Origin: SAR324 cluster bacterium
GTDB taxonomy: Bacteria > SAR324 > NAC60-12
DNA: 64,000 bases
Direction: 5' to 3'
NCBI GenBank assembly: GCA_015232315.1
Contig: JADFZZ010000016.1
Span: forward strand, 1 to 64,000
Under the pieces are notes generated by a model. The model saw only the letters and a list, made by a program, of their open reading frames with translations. It was not told the origin of the DNA and did not search any database. Below, in pieces: positions 46,679-56,251 of this stretch (positions within the stretch are counted from its first letter, which is position 1; every line of letters begins with the position of its first letter). Both the position numbers and the translations under genes were made by a program.

Positions 46679-47265
46679 TTGATAGCCTCATATCTTGCGG
46701 GAATACCCACACACTTCTGTTTATCAGGAACATCCTTGATTACCAGGGAAAGGCAATCCACGGTTACATGATTCCCAATCTGGATATCTCCTAAAATTTG
46801 TGAGTGTGCAAACACAGTGACATGGTCCCCAATAATCACGCCACGACTTTGTCCAAGTCGATGTCCAATGATACACCCCTGATAAATTTTAAATCCCTTG
46901 CCAATCACATTCCTTGAGCCAATCACTGTCCCTATACCATGGACCAAGTAAAAGCCTACATCAATTTGATTGGAAAAATAAATCTCACACGAACAAACTT
47001 CTCTCATGATCCAGTGGATATGTTTGAGCATGGTAGAATGGGGTATTGTTAACAAAATATTACGTCCCAAACGGTAAAGAAATATTGCCAACTCACTGTC
47101 ATTCGATTCAATTTTCTCAATGATCTGGGATTGACTGATCTGAGGAAAATGAAACTGAACATCCGCTATGGTCTCATTTAATGCAGTCTGAACCAGATGC
47201 TCATCCAAAAGACCAGCTTGGTATTGATAGCATCGAGAAAATAGAAAATTGCAAAAATCTTTCAT
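46675..47265 (-). CDS. Serine acetyltransferase-like hexapeptide acyltransferase
   Basis: 196 residues. A helical N-terminal part and then the left-handed helix: CEIYFSNQIDVGFYLVHGIG with the CysE-type His, TVIGSRNVIGKGFKIYQGCIIG, VIIGDHVTVFAHSQILGDI and VGIPARYEAIK. It is probably an acyltransferase acting on a sugar or a serine-derived precursor. First gene of the eight-gene operon 47265-38411; its stop overlaps the next gene (ATGA-type). Confidence 0.78.
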   Translation of the reverse strand: MKDFCNFLFSRCYQYQAGLLDEHLVQTALNETIADVQFHFPQISQSQIIEKIESNDSELAIFLYRLGRNILLTIPHSTMLKHIHWIMREVCSCEIYFSNQIDVGFYLVHGIGTVIGSRNVIGKGFKIYQGCIIGHRLGQSRGVIIGDHVTVFAHSQILGDIQIGNHVTVDCLSLVIKDVPDKQKCVGIPARYEAIK

Positions 47266-47392
47266 AAAAAATCAGTTAGCCTTAGCAGTTTTTCATGTTT
47301 TTTAAAAACATGATTTTGCCCGTTACGAAAAATTATTAAGCAGTGGCAAGAGCCTTTGTTTTATTAGAATTATTTGAGTTTAAAAAGATTCA

Positions 47393-47818
<426 letters not shown>

Positions 47819-47962
47819 TCAGATTGATTTTCAAAGGACTTGGAAGGTAATCCGCTTGAGTAATACCTGTCCGCTTGCAGCGGGATAAACCACAATTCTC
47901 TAATCCCATTTTGCATATAAACCCGCTGTTCAGGCATCTATCCACAACAAACTACGGTGCTC

Positions 47963-49255
47963 CTACTTAGATGTTTTCCAATAGTTTGCTAAAAAATGAG
48001 AACCTAATGTTCCGCCACAACCTAACACACGAGAAGCAATGCGATACTTGTTATAAATATCATCTCGATGACGATCAAACATTTGTTTTTCAAATAGTTG
48101 TTTCGCTTGAGCAACACGTTGCTTATTGGCTGCTTGTTGAAAATTTGTTTCGGCAGGTATGGATGTGGATCTATCCAGATATTCCAGCACCAGAGTTTTT
48201 ATTTCTTCAGCGGTATTTTCTTCCATATGGTAATCCGGCCCAATTCCTAAAAAATGCTGAGCCTCCCAAGGTTCATGAAAGAGTTCTTCAACAGACAGAA
48301 ATCGTTTGCGTGAATGGGAATAGACGTGTTTGAGCAAGCCTAAGTCACCCTCTTTAGGCGGATAACTCATGGTCCAGTGACACATATTCGGCATCAATAA
48401 CGGTTTTTGAAACAGCACCGCAATATCCCAAATTCCGGATTGAGAGCCAATATAAAATTGACATTCCTGAATTAAATAAAGATCCATCAACTCGCTTTTC
48501 CATGGCGTGAAAGGATAATCTATTACTTGCTTGAGAGCAGGTAGAGGCTTCATGGTATTATCACCAAGACGAATGACCCAACCACCTCTTTTTGTGATTT
48601 CTTCAATAGCAGGAACATAATTGAGGATATCCGCATTTCTGACCGAACTTTGGGCATGATCCTTATGATATCCCCCTTCCCTTACATGCAAACAGACAAA
48701 CCACACATCCCGAGGAAGCCCTAACTTTTGACGTATTTGCTCTGCGTTGAGTTGTTTCTCAGCCCTTAATCTGATGGGTAAATAAGTTTGCATCTGTGTT
48801 CGCCAATCATAACGTTCTGCAATCTCCCATGCAAAATAATCCTGTGAGGCTTCGGGTTGCCACAAAGTAAATGGACCAATAGACGGGTACAGATAATGAT
48901 CAGTCAACGGATGACGAGCAATCTTTGAAAATGGCCGATTGAGTGCCCGTAAAGGCATGTGATACGCTATCAGACCTGCTTGAGCTAATCGTTCAATCCT
49001 GTTTTGTGTGGAAAAATGACGATAATCGGAATCCACATCAAATATTTCATGATTATTGAGCCATCGATATTTGAACATCCCAGGTAGTTCAGGAAGATGG
49101 AAAACCATCAATTTTTTACCTTCTCGTCTGGCTTTCAGAAAACCAAAATATATTTCTTCAGCACAATTGCCGATGGCATAATGGCAGGGAGTTAATAGAA
49201 CATAACGGAAATTCTTATCAGAATTTAAGAGATCAATGATCTTTTCGATAGCCAT
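47963..49255 (-). CDS. TIGR04372-like putative glycosyltransferase
   Basis: 430 residues. VCLHVREGGY then SSVRNADILNYVPAI, GGWVIRLGD and FYIGSQSGIWDIAVLF are the core of this family, which occurs in surface glycan loci. LTPCHYAIGNCAEEIYFG near the N-terminus resembles an acceptor loop. A second member is at 51120-52397. The chemistry is not known to me beyond a presumed nucleotide-sugar transfer. Stop codons and starts here are only 1-2 bases apart from the ABC gene. Confidence 0.72.
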   Translation of the reverse strand: MAIEKIIDLLNSDKNFRYVLLTPCHYAIGNCAEEIYFGFLKARREGKKLMVFHLPELPGMFKYRWLNNHEIFDVDSDYRHFSTQNRIERLAQAGLIAYHMPLRALNRPFSKIARHPLTDHYLYPSIGPFTLWQPEASQDYFAWEIAERYDWRTQMQTYLPIRLRAEKQLNAEQIRQKLGLPRDVWFVCLHVREGGYHKDHAQSSVRNADILNYVPAIEEITKRGGWVIRLGDNTMKPLPALKQVIDYPFTPWKSELMDLYLIQECQFYIGSQSGIWDIAVLFQKPLLMPNMCHWTMSYPPKEGDLGLLKHVYSHSRKRFLSVEELFHEPWEAQHFLGIGPDYHMEENTAEEIKTLVLEYLDRSTSIPAETNFQQAANKQRVAQAKQLFEKQMFDRHRDDIYNKYRIASRVLGCGGTLGSHFLANYWKTSK

Positions 49256-49256
49256 A

Positions 49257-51062
49257 TTAGTTTTTATTCTCTGAATGTACCATTAAGCTCGCAAAATATG
49301 GGTTGCGGTTCACTAATTCTTCATAAGTGCCGGCATCAACAGCATTTCCCTTATCCATCAACACAATATAGTCGCTATAGCGAACCGTTGTGTTCCTATG
49401 AGCAATCACAATAATGGTTTTTTGTTTTTTAAGTTCTTGCAGTGTTTGAATGATTTGCTGTTCTGTAATTCCATCCAAGGCACTGGTAGATTCATCCATG
49501 ATAATCACTTCTGGGTCACGATAAAGAGCTCTCGCAATACCAATCCGTTGAATTTGTCCACCACTCAATCTGTTTCCTCGCTCACCAACATTGGTGTTCC
49601 ATCCGTCAGGAAGATCCTGAATAAAACTTTCAAGATGGGCCTGTTCAATCACCTTTTTCATTTTTTTCCAGTCAATATCCTCACTGTGAACTCCAAATGC
49701 GATATTACTAGCTATACTCCGATTCATTAAAAAAATGGATTGAGGAATATAAGCGATAAGTCTTCTCCACATATTAAATCTGGAGTCATCAGACAATTCT
49801 GCATGATCGACAAGAATCTGTCCATTTTGAAGGGGAATCAATCCTGTTAGGACATCAACTAACGATGTTTTTCCGGCCCCTGAACGGCCAACGAGTGCTG
49901 TCAACCTGTTCTTTTTAAAAATGATATTCAGATTATCAAACACATTGCTATTGGATCCGGGATAAGAAAGACACAAATTATTTAGTTTTATTACGTCATT
50001 GAAAGAAATTGGATTGATTTGCTCTCGATTCAAAGAAACTTTTGGTGTTTGGGTTAACACATTCAGTACATTCTTGACAATAGGTCCATGCTGCCGAATA
50101 ACAGAAATTGCGTTAGCAACTTTTGAAAATGAGGGCATCATGCGATATCCCGCAATTGCATACAGAGAAAGTGTTGACAAAATAGTATTGAATTGTGTCT
50201 GCTCATAAATAAAAAATAGGGTCAATGTCATTAAGCCGCTTATTGTAAGCAGTTGCATGAATGCAGGTGGGAATAATTGAATAATATTCGCTTTTGTGAA
50301 TGCCTGCGCATGCCTCATAGCAATTGGTGAAAATTGGTCGGCAAAAAAGGATTCTTGCTGAGATACCTTGATTTCCTTGATGGATCCAAAGACCTCCAAA
50401 CAATAACTGAATCGTCGACCATTAGCTGCGTCTGTTTCTTCACCGGCTTTATATAAGATGTTTTTAACCAATCTATAAACCACTAATAGTAGTAGTAAAA
50501 AGACTCCAAACAGGATCACACCAATGACAGCATTTTCACGGATAATGATGGAAGTTATTAAAAAAAGGACCATAAATTCAGAGACTATAATAATCCATGA
50601 ATATAGTACTCCATGAGCTACCGCATCCGATTGCACCATAATATTTTTACTAATTTCCCCAATATCATGTGTCAAAAAATAAAGATATGGATGTTCCAGA
50701 TAATTACGTAACAATTTAACCGAAATTTTGGCGGATTGTCTGAATGCGAATCGTGCGATAAACACATTTTTAACATAACCAAGAATATTGATAGCAATGA
50801 AAACACCTAATGCGCCAACACCAAAAAAGAAAACAAACTGTTGCGTGCTAACAAAATTTCCCCAATCGTATAATGCTTGCAATGTTTTCTGTTCCTGGAT
50901 TAAATCCGGTTTACTGAGCATCGAAAAAAAAGGGTAAAGCGCAGAAACCCCAACCATTTCACCTATCGCAACAGAGACACTGATCAACATGACCCCCCAA
51001 AAAGCCTTCTTATTTTCAGCTATGACGTGGCGATAAAGAAGGACAACCAAATTGGATTTCAT
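49257..51062 (-). CDS. ABC-type flippase, permease-ATPase fusion (PglK/MsbA-like)
   Basis: 601 residues. Six TM helices (about 18-320) then an ATPase with Walker A GRSGAGKT, signature LSGGQIQR, Walker B VIIMDES and H-loop IVIAHRN. A homodimer should flip lipid-linked oligosaccharide across the inner membrane. No Wzx or Wzm/Wzt is seen in the window, so this is the candidate exporter of the glycan. It lies between the two TIGR04372-like genes. Confidence 0.86.
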   Translation of the reverse strand: MKSNLVVLLYRHVIAENKKAFWGVMLISVSVAIGEMVGVSALYPFFSMLSKPDLIQEQKTLQALYDWGNFVSTQQFVFFFGVGALGVFIAINILGYVKNVFIARFAFRQSAKISVKLLRNYLEHPYLYFLTHDIGEISKNIMVQSDAVAHGVLYSWIIIVSEFMVLFLITSIIIRENAVIGVILFGVFLLLLLVVYRLVKNILYKAGEETDAANGRRFSYCLEVFGSIKEIKVSQQESFFADQFSPIAMRHAQAFTKANIIQLFPPAFMQLLTISGLMTLTLFFIYEQTQFNTILSTLSLYAIAGYRMMPSFSKVANAISVIRQHGPIVKNVLNVLTQTPKVSLNREQINPISFNDVIKLNNLCLSYPGSNSNVFDNLNIIFKKNRLTALVGRSGAGKTSLVDVLTGLIPLQNGQILVDHAELSDDSRFNMWRRLIAYIPQSIFLMNRSIASNIAFGVHSEDIDWKKMKKVIEQAHLESFIQDLPDGWNTNVGERGNRLSGGQIQRIGIARALYRDPEVIIMDESTSALDGITEQQIIQTLQELKKQKTIIVIAHRNTTVRYSDYIVLMDKGNAVDAGTYEELVNRNPYFASLMVHSENKN

Positions 51063-51119
51063 AGAATTTATTCTTAGTTATAGTTCGAATTAATGTATAT
51101 CTGAATAGCACCAGCTATT

Positions 51120-52397
51120 TCATGAAATGAAAAACTCACGATATTTTTTAAAGAATTCCAATCCAATGGGGGTTTTGACCATTTTTGACCAATGATCTTG
51201 AGGAAAAAGGTTAAAATAGTGGAGTAACAATTCTTGATCCTCCATCGATGGTTTCCATATTCCTTCCAATCTGTCCATCATTTCCTGGGTAATGGCTAAA
51301 ATATCTTCTGGTTTATTTTCCACATATTCATAACCCGCTTTGGTGATTGTTTCACCATCAAAATTCCAGGGGTGTTCACGCTTTCTGGTTTCTGATAAAA
51401 TCCACTTAAAAGGAACAGGCTGGTTCATTTCTTTTTGAAAAAGAAGCTTGGGAAGATATAAACAATGTTTACCATGCGGCATATGTCCGATAGGTACAAA
51501 GTTAGTCCCAATACGGGGGACATCAAAAATCATGGCAATGTCACAAATACCGGAAGTGGTGCCTAATACAAAACGGCAATGTGCCATTAAATAGATATCA
51601 GCAAAATCATTTCGGGCGGATAAAGCATAATCAATCACCTGAGGATGCCTAAACTTCAAGGGCTTTCCAACATGGTGTCCCATGCGAATCACGAATCCTC
51701 CCCGGTTTGTGATATATTCAATGGCAGGAATAAAGTGATCAATATCCGCATTGCGAAATTGATGGTAACCCCAGTCAGCACCAGGGTAATTCACATTGAG
51801 ATAGGCTTCATCACGTGCAAAAACGCAGACATACCAATGTTTTTCAAGATCAATTCCTAACGTTGATAAAAAATTTCTCCCCTTTTTTTTCTCATCTTCT
51901 GTAAAAAAAAGAGTTGGATGTCCAGTCTGAAAGTCTTCATATTCGTTCGACAGCATCTCCAGAGGTTCAAAAAACCGTGATGTTTTCCACAACCATTGAA
52001 CTGGCCATAATAACTCCCACAATACAGGTATTTGAAAAATGTGAAGATGTCGTTTCCACATGGTCAACAATTGTTGATTGCATGGATTTCCCGCCAGAAA
52101 AATATGTGTCCAGCCTTTAGAATAACCTGATTGCTGCTTACGACAGAATAATTCAAGATTGAGTGCCAGGTGTCCAATTCGTTCAGTATTGATGAATCCA
52201 ATTCTGATTTGTTTGAACGGGAACAAGATCCAACAAATACCCAATAACAATAGAGAAAGAATATAACCTGTGATCAATCGTGGATAATGGCGAAAAATAC
52301 GCCGTATCACAGCAAGTATTAACGATTTAATACTTTTTTGACGTATTCTTGAAAAGAATTGGAGAAGGCCAGCAAATCTGGAAGGATCACTATTCAT
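51120..52397 (-). CDS. TIGR04372-like putative glycosyltransferase (second copy)
   Basis: 425 residues. FRNADIDHFIPAIEYI, GGFVIRMGHHVG and FVLGTTSGICDIAMIF match the family and parallel the 47963 gene, with different N- and C-terminal parts. An N-terminal TM helix (GYILSLLLLGICWILFPF, about 45-62) suggests membrane association, which the other copy lacks. It overlaps the NUDIX gene by 4 bases. Confidence 0.72.
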   Translation of the reverse strand: MNSDPSRFAGLLQFFSRIRQKSIKSLILAVIRRIFRHYPRLITGYILSLLLLGICWILFPFKQIRIGFINTERIGHLALNLELFCRKQQSGYSKGWTHIFLAGNPCNQQLLTMWKRHLHIFQIPVLWELLWPVQWLWKTSRFFEPLEMLSNEYEDFQTGHPTLFFTEDEKKKGRNFLSTLGIDLEKHWYVCVFARDEAYLNVNYPGADWGYHQFRNADIDHFIPAIEYITNRGGFVIRMGHHVGKPLKFRHPQVIDYALSARNDFADIYLMAHCRFVLGTTSGICDIAMIFDVPRIGTNFVPIGHMPHGKHCLYLPKLLFQKEMNQPVPFKWILSETRKREHPWNFDGETITKAGYEYVENKPEDILAITQEMMDRLEGIWKPSMEDQELLLHYFNLFPQDHWSKMVKTPIGLEFFKKYREFFIS

Positions 52398-52801
52398 GAA
52401 ATATAATCAGTGTTTTGGTATTGATCCAATATGTTTTGAATCACCGATGGAATGGGAAGGTGGGTTAATTGTTCATAGGCAAAATAATCAACTGCTTGTC
52501 CTTCACATAACTGGTGAGTTCCCCAGAAGTGAGTGATGTCCGCATGATAAACAAAATATGAAACTGTCTGTTTCCAGAAATCATTGTAATGGTTTATTTG
52601 AAATAAAAACTTATAGTCTTTCAAAATCAGACATAATTCCTCTTGTATTTCCCGGATCAACGCATTATCCGGAGTTTCTCCAGGCTCAATTTTACCTCCA
52701 AACAGCCCCCACATTCCCGGGGCCGGAATATTGAGATTGTCGTCCCGATGCTGCATGACATAACGCCCATGAACCTGAAGAATTGCTAAAACAAATTCCA
52801 T
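52394..52801 (-). CDS. NUDIX hydrolase
   Basis: 135 residues. The Nudix box is nearly complete: GGKIEPGETPDNALIREIQE then ELC (G-x5-E-x7-R-E-x2-E-E form). It is likely to hydrolyse a nucleoside diphosphate derivative, perhaps a nucleotide sugar of this locus. It is embedded between the TIGR04372-like gene and the radical SAM gene (2-base gap). Confidence 0.85.
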   Translation of the reverse strand: MEFVLAILQVHGRYVMQHRDDNLNIPAPGMWGLFGGKIEPGETPDNALIREIQEELCLILKDYKFLFQINHYNDFWKQTVSYFVYHADITHFWGTHQLCEGQAVDYFAYEQLTHLPIPSVIQNILDQYQNTDYIS

Positions 52802-52803
52802 GT

Positions 52804-53928
52804 TTAAATGAAATTGAGATGTTGTGGAGGGGAACCTGTTGGATCTGTCAATTCCAGATAGCCTTTCTGATAGGCATCCAAAAATTCATTGACCTTATGC
52901 TGGAGGCACAGAGAACCGCACATCACCTGAGCATTAAAGTTAGGTGAACTCAGATACCTCATAACATCCCAGTATCGATCACTGGCCCAAATATCCTTGA
53001 ATCGCTGTTCAACGATATTACCGATATGAAATTTTTTATAACGTTCATTGAACAGCATCCCACAAGGAGCAACCAATCCAGAACCAGACATTTGCAACAT
53101 AAAGGGCGCACCATAGCAACGTTGATACTGTCTGGTACCATCTGCATCAATTTTGGACCACTTCACTTTTACAAGATACTCTTCATCCGATAATGACTCA
53201 GCCTCTTTCAAAAGTTCGTAAATGGCACGATACCCTTTATAATCCACGCCCAAATCACCTTCCTCATTATCACTACAATGTTTGATGACCAGATAATCAG
53301 GACGCAGCTCTTTGCCTAGTCGCGCCAATGGAAGGATTTGATCCTGATATTCCGGCATCAATACCATCTGTAACCCTATCGTTACATCGAGATTGTTTTT
53401 CTTTTTGATGTCTACCATGTCTTTGATATTCTGAACAACCCGGTGGAACCATTGTTCTTTAACACCCATGATTTCAGCATACCGTGCAGGTTCACCTGCG
53501 GAAATGTTAATCCGCAGATAGGTCATATGCGGTAGAATTTCTTCCAGTTTTCTACGATTAAAAATAAATCCATTGGTGCCACAGGCCATTGAAAGTCCAA
53601 CTTCACTCCCTTTCACTACGGTGTCTACAAAAACAGGGGAAATAGTACTTTCCCCATCAGACACGAGGCTGATCCCTTTGACTCCAATTTCCGCAGCATC
53701 CTCCAGAAAATGATAGATTGATTTTTGATCAATCACCTGTCGATCATTTTCCTGAAGAATAGCATAACAGTAGTGACAGCCATAATTGCAGGCACGTGTT
53801 AGCGCCATATCAATGGTAATGGGAGCAAAGCGCTCTCCACGCTCCCAAGCTCGGACTCGATCCAGATGCCAACCAATCTTTGTTCCATCCAGAATCAATT
53901 TTTCTACATGATCAACCATTCCACTCAT
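52804..53928 (-). CDS. Radical SAM/SPASM enzyme of the glycan locus
   Basis: 374 residues. CNYGCHYC near residue 47 is the CX3CX2C cluster motif; LVSDGEST is the GGE-like segment. Later cysteines (RCYGAPFM, APCGMLF, CGSLCLQHKV) make an auxiliary-cluster SPASM-type domain. Unlike the one at 26764, it is in the same operon direction as the glycan genes and next to an unknown gene and the E1 pair. A sugar dehydrogenase/epimerase or a peptide-modifying role is possible. Confidence 0.83.
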   Translation of the reverse strand: MSGMVDHVEKLILDGTKIGWHLDRVRAWERGERFAPITIDMALTRACNYGCHYCYAILQENDRQVIDQKSIYHFLEDAAEIGVKGISLVSDGESTISPVFVDTVVKGSEVGLSMACGTNGFIFNRRKLEEILPHMTYLRINISAGEPARYAEIMGVKEQWFHRVVQNIKDMVDIKKKNNLDVTIGLQMVLMPEYQDQILPLARLGKELRPDYLVIKHCSDNEEGDLGVDYKGYRAIYELLKEAESLSDEEYLVKVKWSKIDADGTRQYQRCYGAPFMLQMSGSGLVAPCGMLFNERYKKFHIGNIVEQRFKDIWASDRYWDVMRYLSSPNFNAQVMCGSLCLQHKVNEFLDAYQKGYLELTDPTGSPPQHLNFI

Positions 53929-53961
53929 AAATTACTCCTTGTCAAATTGCGCTCGTATAAA

Positions 53962-55029
53962 TCAAATTTCTCGACGAATGATATTTTTATCTTTCAACTC
54001 TTCCATGTATAAACGTAATTGTCCATCAATTCCATCTTTCATCCCCCGCTCAATTTGAGTCAGCAATATGGCCTTTTCGAGGCTAAGAAGTTCTTTTACA
54101 AAATGCACGGTGATCTTGGTATCCTGAACAGAAATCAGTTCAACATCCACTGGTTGAAGAGACAAACCCGGGCACAATGCGGATAATACGCTTTCTGCTT
54201 TTGCAAATTTTTCCTGATCAGATAATTGAGTCCATTGATCGGAAGGTTTTCGGATGAAAAAATTCTGCTGTATTTGATACCCTGTTTTACCACGATAGGT
54301 GGGTAAAATTTCACGAGTAAGTGCTAATGGTAAGTGGAATACTGGATCTGCGTTTCTAGGAGAAATGATCCCCTGTACGTGATGTTTTTGCTGTGGATCT
54401 CTCAGCGAATATTCCAGATAAATCAGCGCATGTTCGCTCGCCTCTTGCACTGGTGTTCCAACCAGCCATTGGCAAAGTTTATTCAACACCCCTTTTTGCG
54501 TTGGCGATTGACTGCCTGTATATAACGCCTGCTGAATCACATGAGATTCAGCATCTACGAGGACTGAAAGAGACACTCCAGAGGTTTGGCTAGTCAGCAG
54601 GATTTGGCCTGGCACAGGTTCCAGTTTACCTTCCAGACTTTTCTGCTGATATGCGTCCCTGATTCGTTTCCGATAGATAGCATGAACATCCTGAAACATA
54701 GCCCAATCCTGTAATCCCCTCACGCTCATCAGAATTCCTCCTGATTCCTGATGAACCGTCACATCACAAACACCATTCAACATTTCATGAATATTTTCAA
54801 AATGAAGTTTATTCCAGATTGTCTCTGAAATAAATAGATCCAGTTGTTCACATTGTCCGGCCTGTGCCGCTTCAATAAGATTCACAATACTTTTTTCAGG
54901 GTTTTCATCCGCCACCCACATTTCTAAAAACTCACCGCCTGTATTGAAGCTCCTCAGCAGAAGATTCAGGTTTTGCCAATAGGCCTTGACTAGTTCCTCG
55001 TAATCTAACCGGATAATTTCTTTAGACAT
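53962..55029 (-). CDS. Unknown protein next to radical SAM and E1 genes
   Basis: 355 residues, no recognised domain. It starts MSKEIIRLDYEELVKAYW, appears soluble and mixed alpha/beta, and has no signal peptide, TM helix or cofactor motif that I can see. A ribosome-binding-site-like AGGA precedes ATG 55029. It lies 33 bases before the radical SAM gene and 157 bases after the E1 beta gene. It may be a partner of either. Confidence 0.6.
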   Translation of the reverse strand: MSKEIIRLDYEELVKAYWQNLNLLLRSFNTGGEFLEMWVADENPEKSIVNLIEAAQAGQCEQLDLFISETIWNKLHFENIHEMLNGVCDVTVHQESGGILMSVRGLQDWAMFQDVHAIYRKRIRDAYQQKSLEGKLEPVPGQILLTSQTSGVSLSVLVDAESHVIQQALYTGSQSPTQKGVLNKLCQWLVGTPVQEASEHALIYLEYSLRDPQQKHHVQGIISPRNADPVFHLPLALTREILPTYRGKTGYQIQQNFFIRKPSDQWTQLSDQEKFAKAESVLSALCPGLSLQPVDVELISVQDTKITVHFVKELLSLEKAILLTQIERGMKDGIDGQLRLYMEELKDKNIIRREI

Positions 55030-55186
55030 GATTCCTCACCAAACAAATTTTATACTTTAGAGATCATTGAATTTGAAGCAAAACATTTCAACTGCACTCT
55101 CATCGACTTTACTTGAAAGATAATGCGAGGTGGTTTTCATTTCAATGCTTCATGCAATGAAACAAGACTTCAGGATTCTGGAGGTA

Positions 55187-56239
55187 TTAAAAAGGCCCTG
55201 TAAAACTCCTGTCAGGAATATCAGAGGGGATTTCAGAAATTTCTATTTTAAACTGATCCATTGGTTTGTGGAGCATTTCAGCCACCATTTTAACCACATC
55301 CGCTGAACGGGGATAACAGTATTGAGCCAATGAACGGCTACTCGGAATTGGGACATCAGCCACCCCCATACGTCGTGGAGGTGATTTTAGACAATCCCAT
55401 ATTTGCTCAGACACCATCGCGATGATTTCAGCGCTGACACCATAGTGAATCCAACCATGATCAACGACCAGAAGGTTCCCTGTTTTTTTCACAGAGTCCA
55501 ACACCGTTGTATGATCCAAGGGGCGTAGTGTTCTCAAATCAATCACTTCAGCATCAATTCCTCCGGACGCTAAAATGTCAGCAGCACGTAAAGATTCAAG
55601 CACCATATAGGAATGAGTGACTATCGTCAAGTCTCGACCTTCCCGCGCGATTCTGGCCTTACCAATGGGGACCTTGTAATATTCCTGGGGAACATCCCCA
55701 TAAATGTTATGCAGCCAACGATTTTCCAAAAAGATGACCGGATTATTATCTTCAATACTTGAAATCATTAAACCTTTGGCATCATAGGGATTTGCGGGCA
55801 TCACCACTTTCAAACCGGGAATATGAGCAAACCATGATTCCAGACTTTGAGCGTGCTGGGGTCCTTGCCCCCAGCCACGACCTACAATCATGCGAATCAC
55901 CAAGGGAACATGCATCTGCCCATCGTTCATGTAATACCATTTAGCGGCTTGATTCACAATCTGCTCCAGGGCCAGTAACGCAAAATCAACCCGTTGATGA
56001 GTCATGATGGGTCTCATCCCCATCAATGCTGTGCCTATCGCCACGCCGGTCATGCCATTTTCCGCAGTTGGCATATCCAACACACGGTTCTTTCCATATT
56101 TTTTCAACAAACCGGCAGTTGTTCCAAAAATGCCTTTAGGATCAGGAACTCCCAGTCCCATAAGATATACGGATGAGTCACGTTCCATACATTGATCAGT
56201 CGCTTCACGAAGCGCTTCAAAATATTTTAATTCTCTCAC
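55187..56239 (-). CDS. 2-oxoacid dehydrogenase E1 beta-like subunit
   Basis: 350 residues. PTAENGMTGVAIGTALMGMRP carries the E1 beta catalytic Glu, then VDFALLALEQIVNQAAKW and VIRMIVGRGWGQGPQHAQS, and the C-terminal transketolase domain (LTIVTHSYMVLESLRAADIL, DLRTLRPLD). It pairs with the E1 alpha gene 12 bases upstream. No E2 or E3 is next to this pair. Confidence 0.87.
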   Translation of the reverse strand: MRELKYFEALREATDQCMERDSSVYLMGLGVPDPKGIFGTTAGLLKKYGKNRVLDMPTAENGMTGVAIGTALMGMRPIMTHQRVDFALLALEQIVNQAAKWYYMNDGQMHVPLVIRMIVGRGWGQGPQHAQSLESWFAHIPGLKVVMPANPYDAKGLMISSIEDNNPVIFLENRWLHNIYGDVPQEYYKVPIGKARIAREGRDLTIVTHSYMVLESLRAADILASGGIDAEVIDLRTLRPLDHTTVLDSVKKTGNLLVVDHGWIHYGVSAEIIAMVSEQIWDCLKSPPRRMGVADVPIPSSRSLAQYCYPRSADVVKMVAEMLHKPMDQFKIEISEIPSDIPDRSFTGPF

Positions 56240-56251
56240 AAATTTCTCCTG

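Noticed and set aside
47297-47315. AT palindrome CATGTTTTT/AAAAACATG considered as a terminator
   Set aside because: Stem is almost all A-T, with no T-tract after it on either strand.
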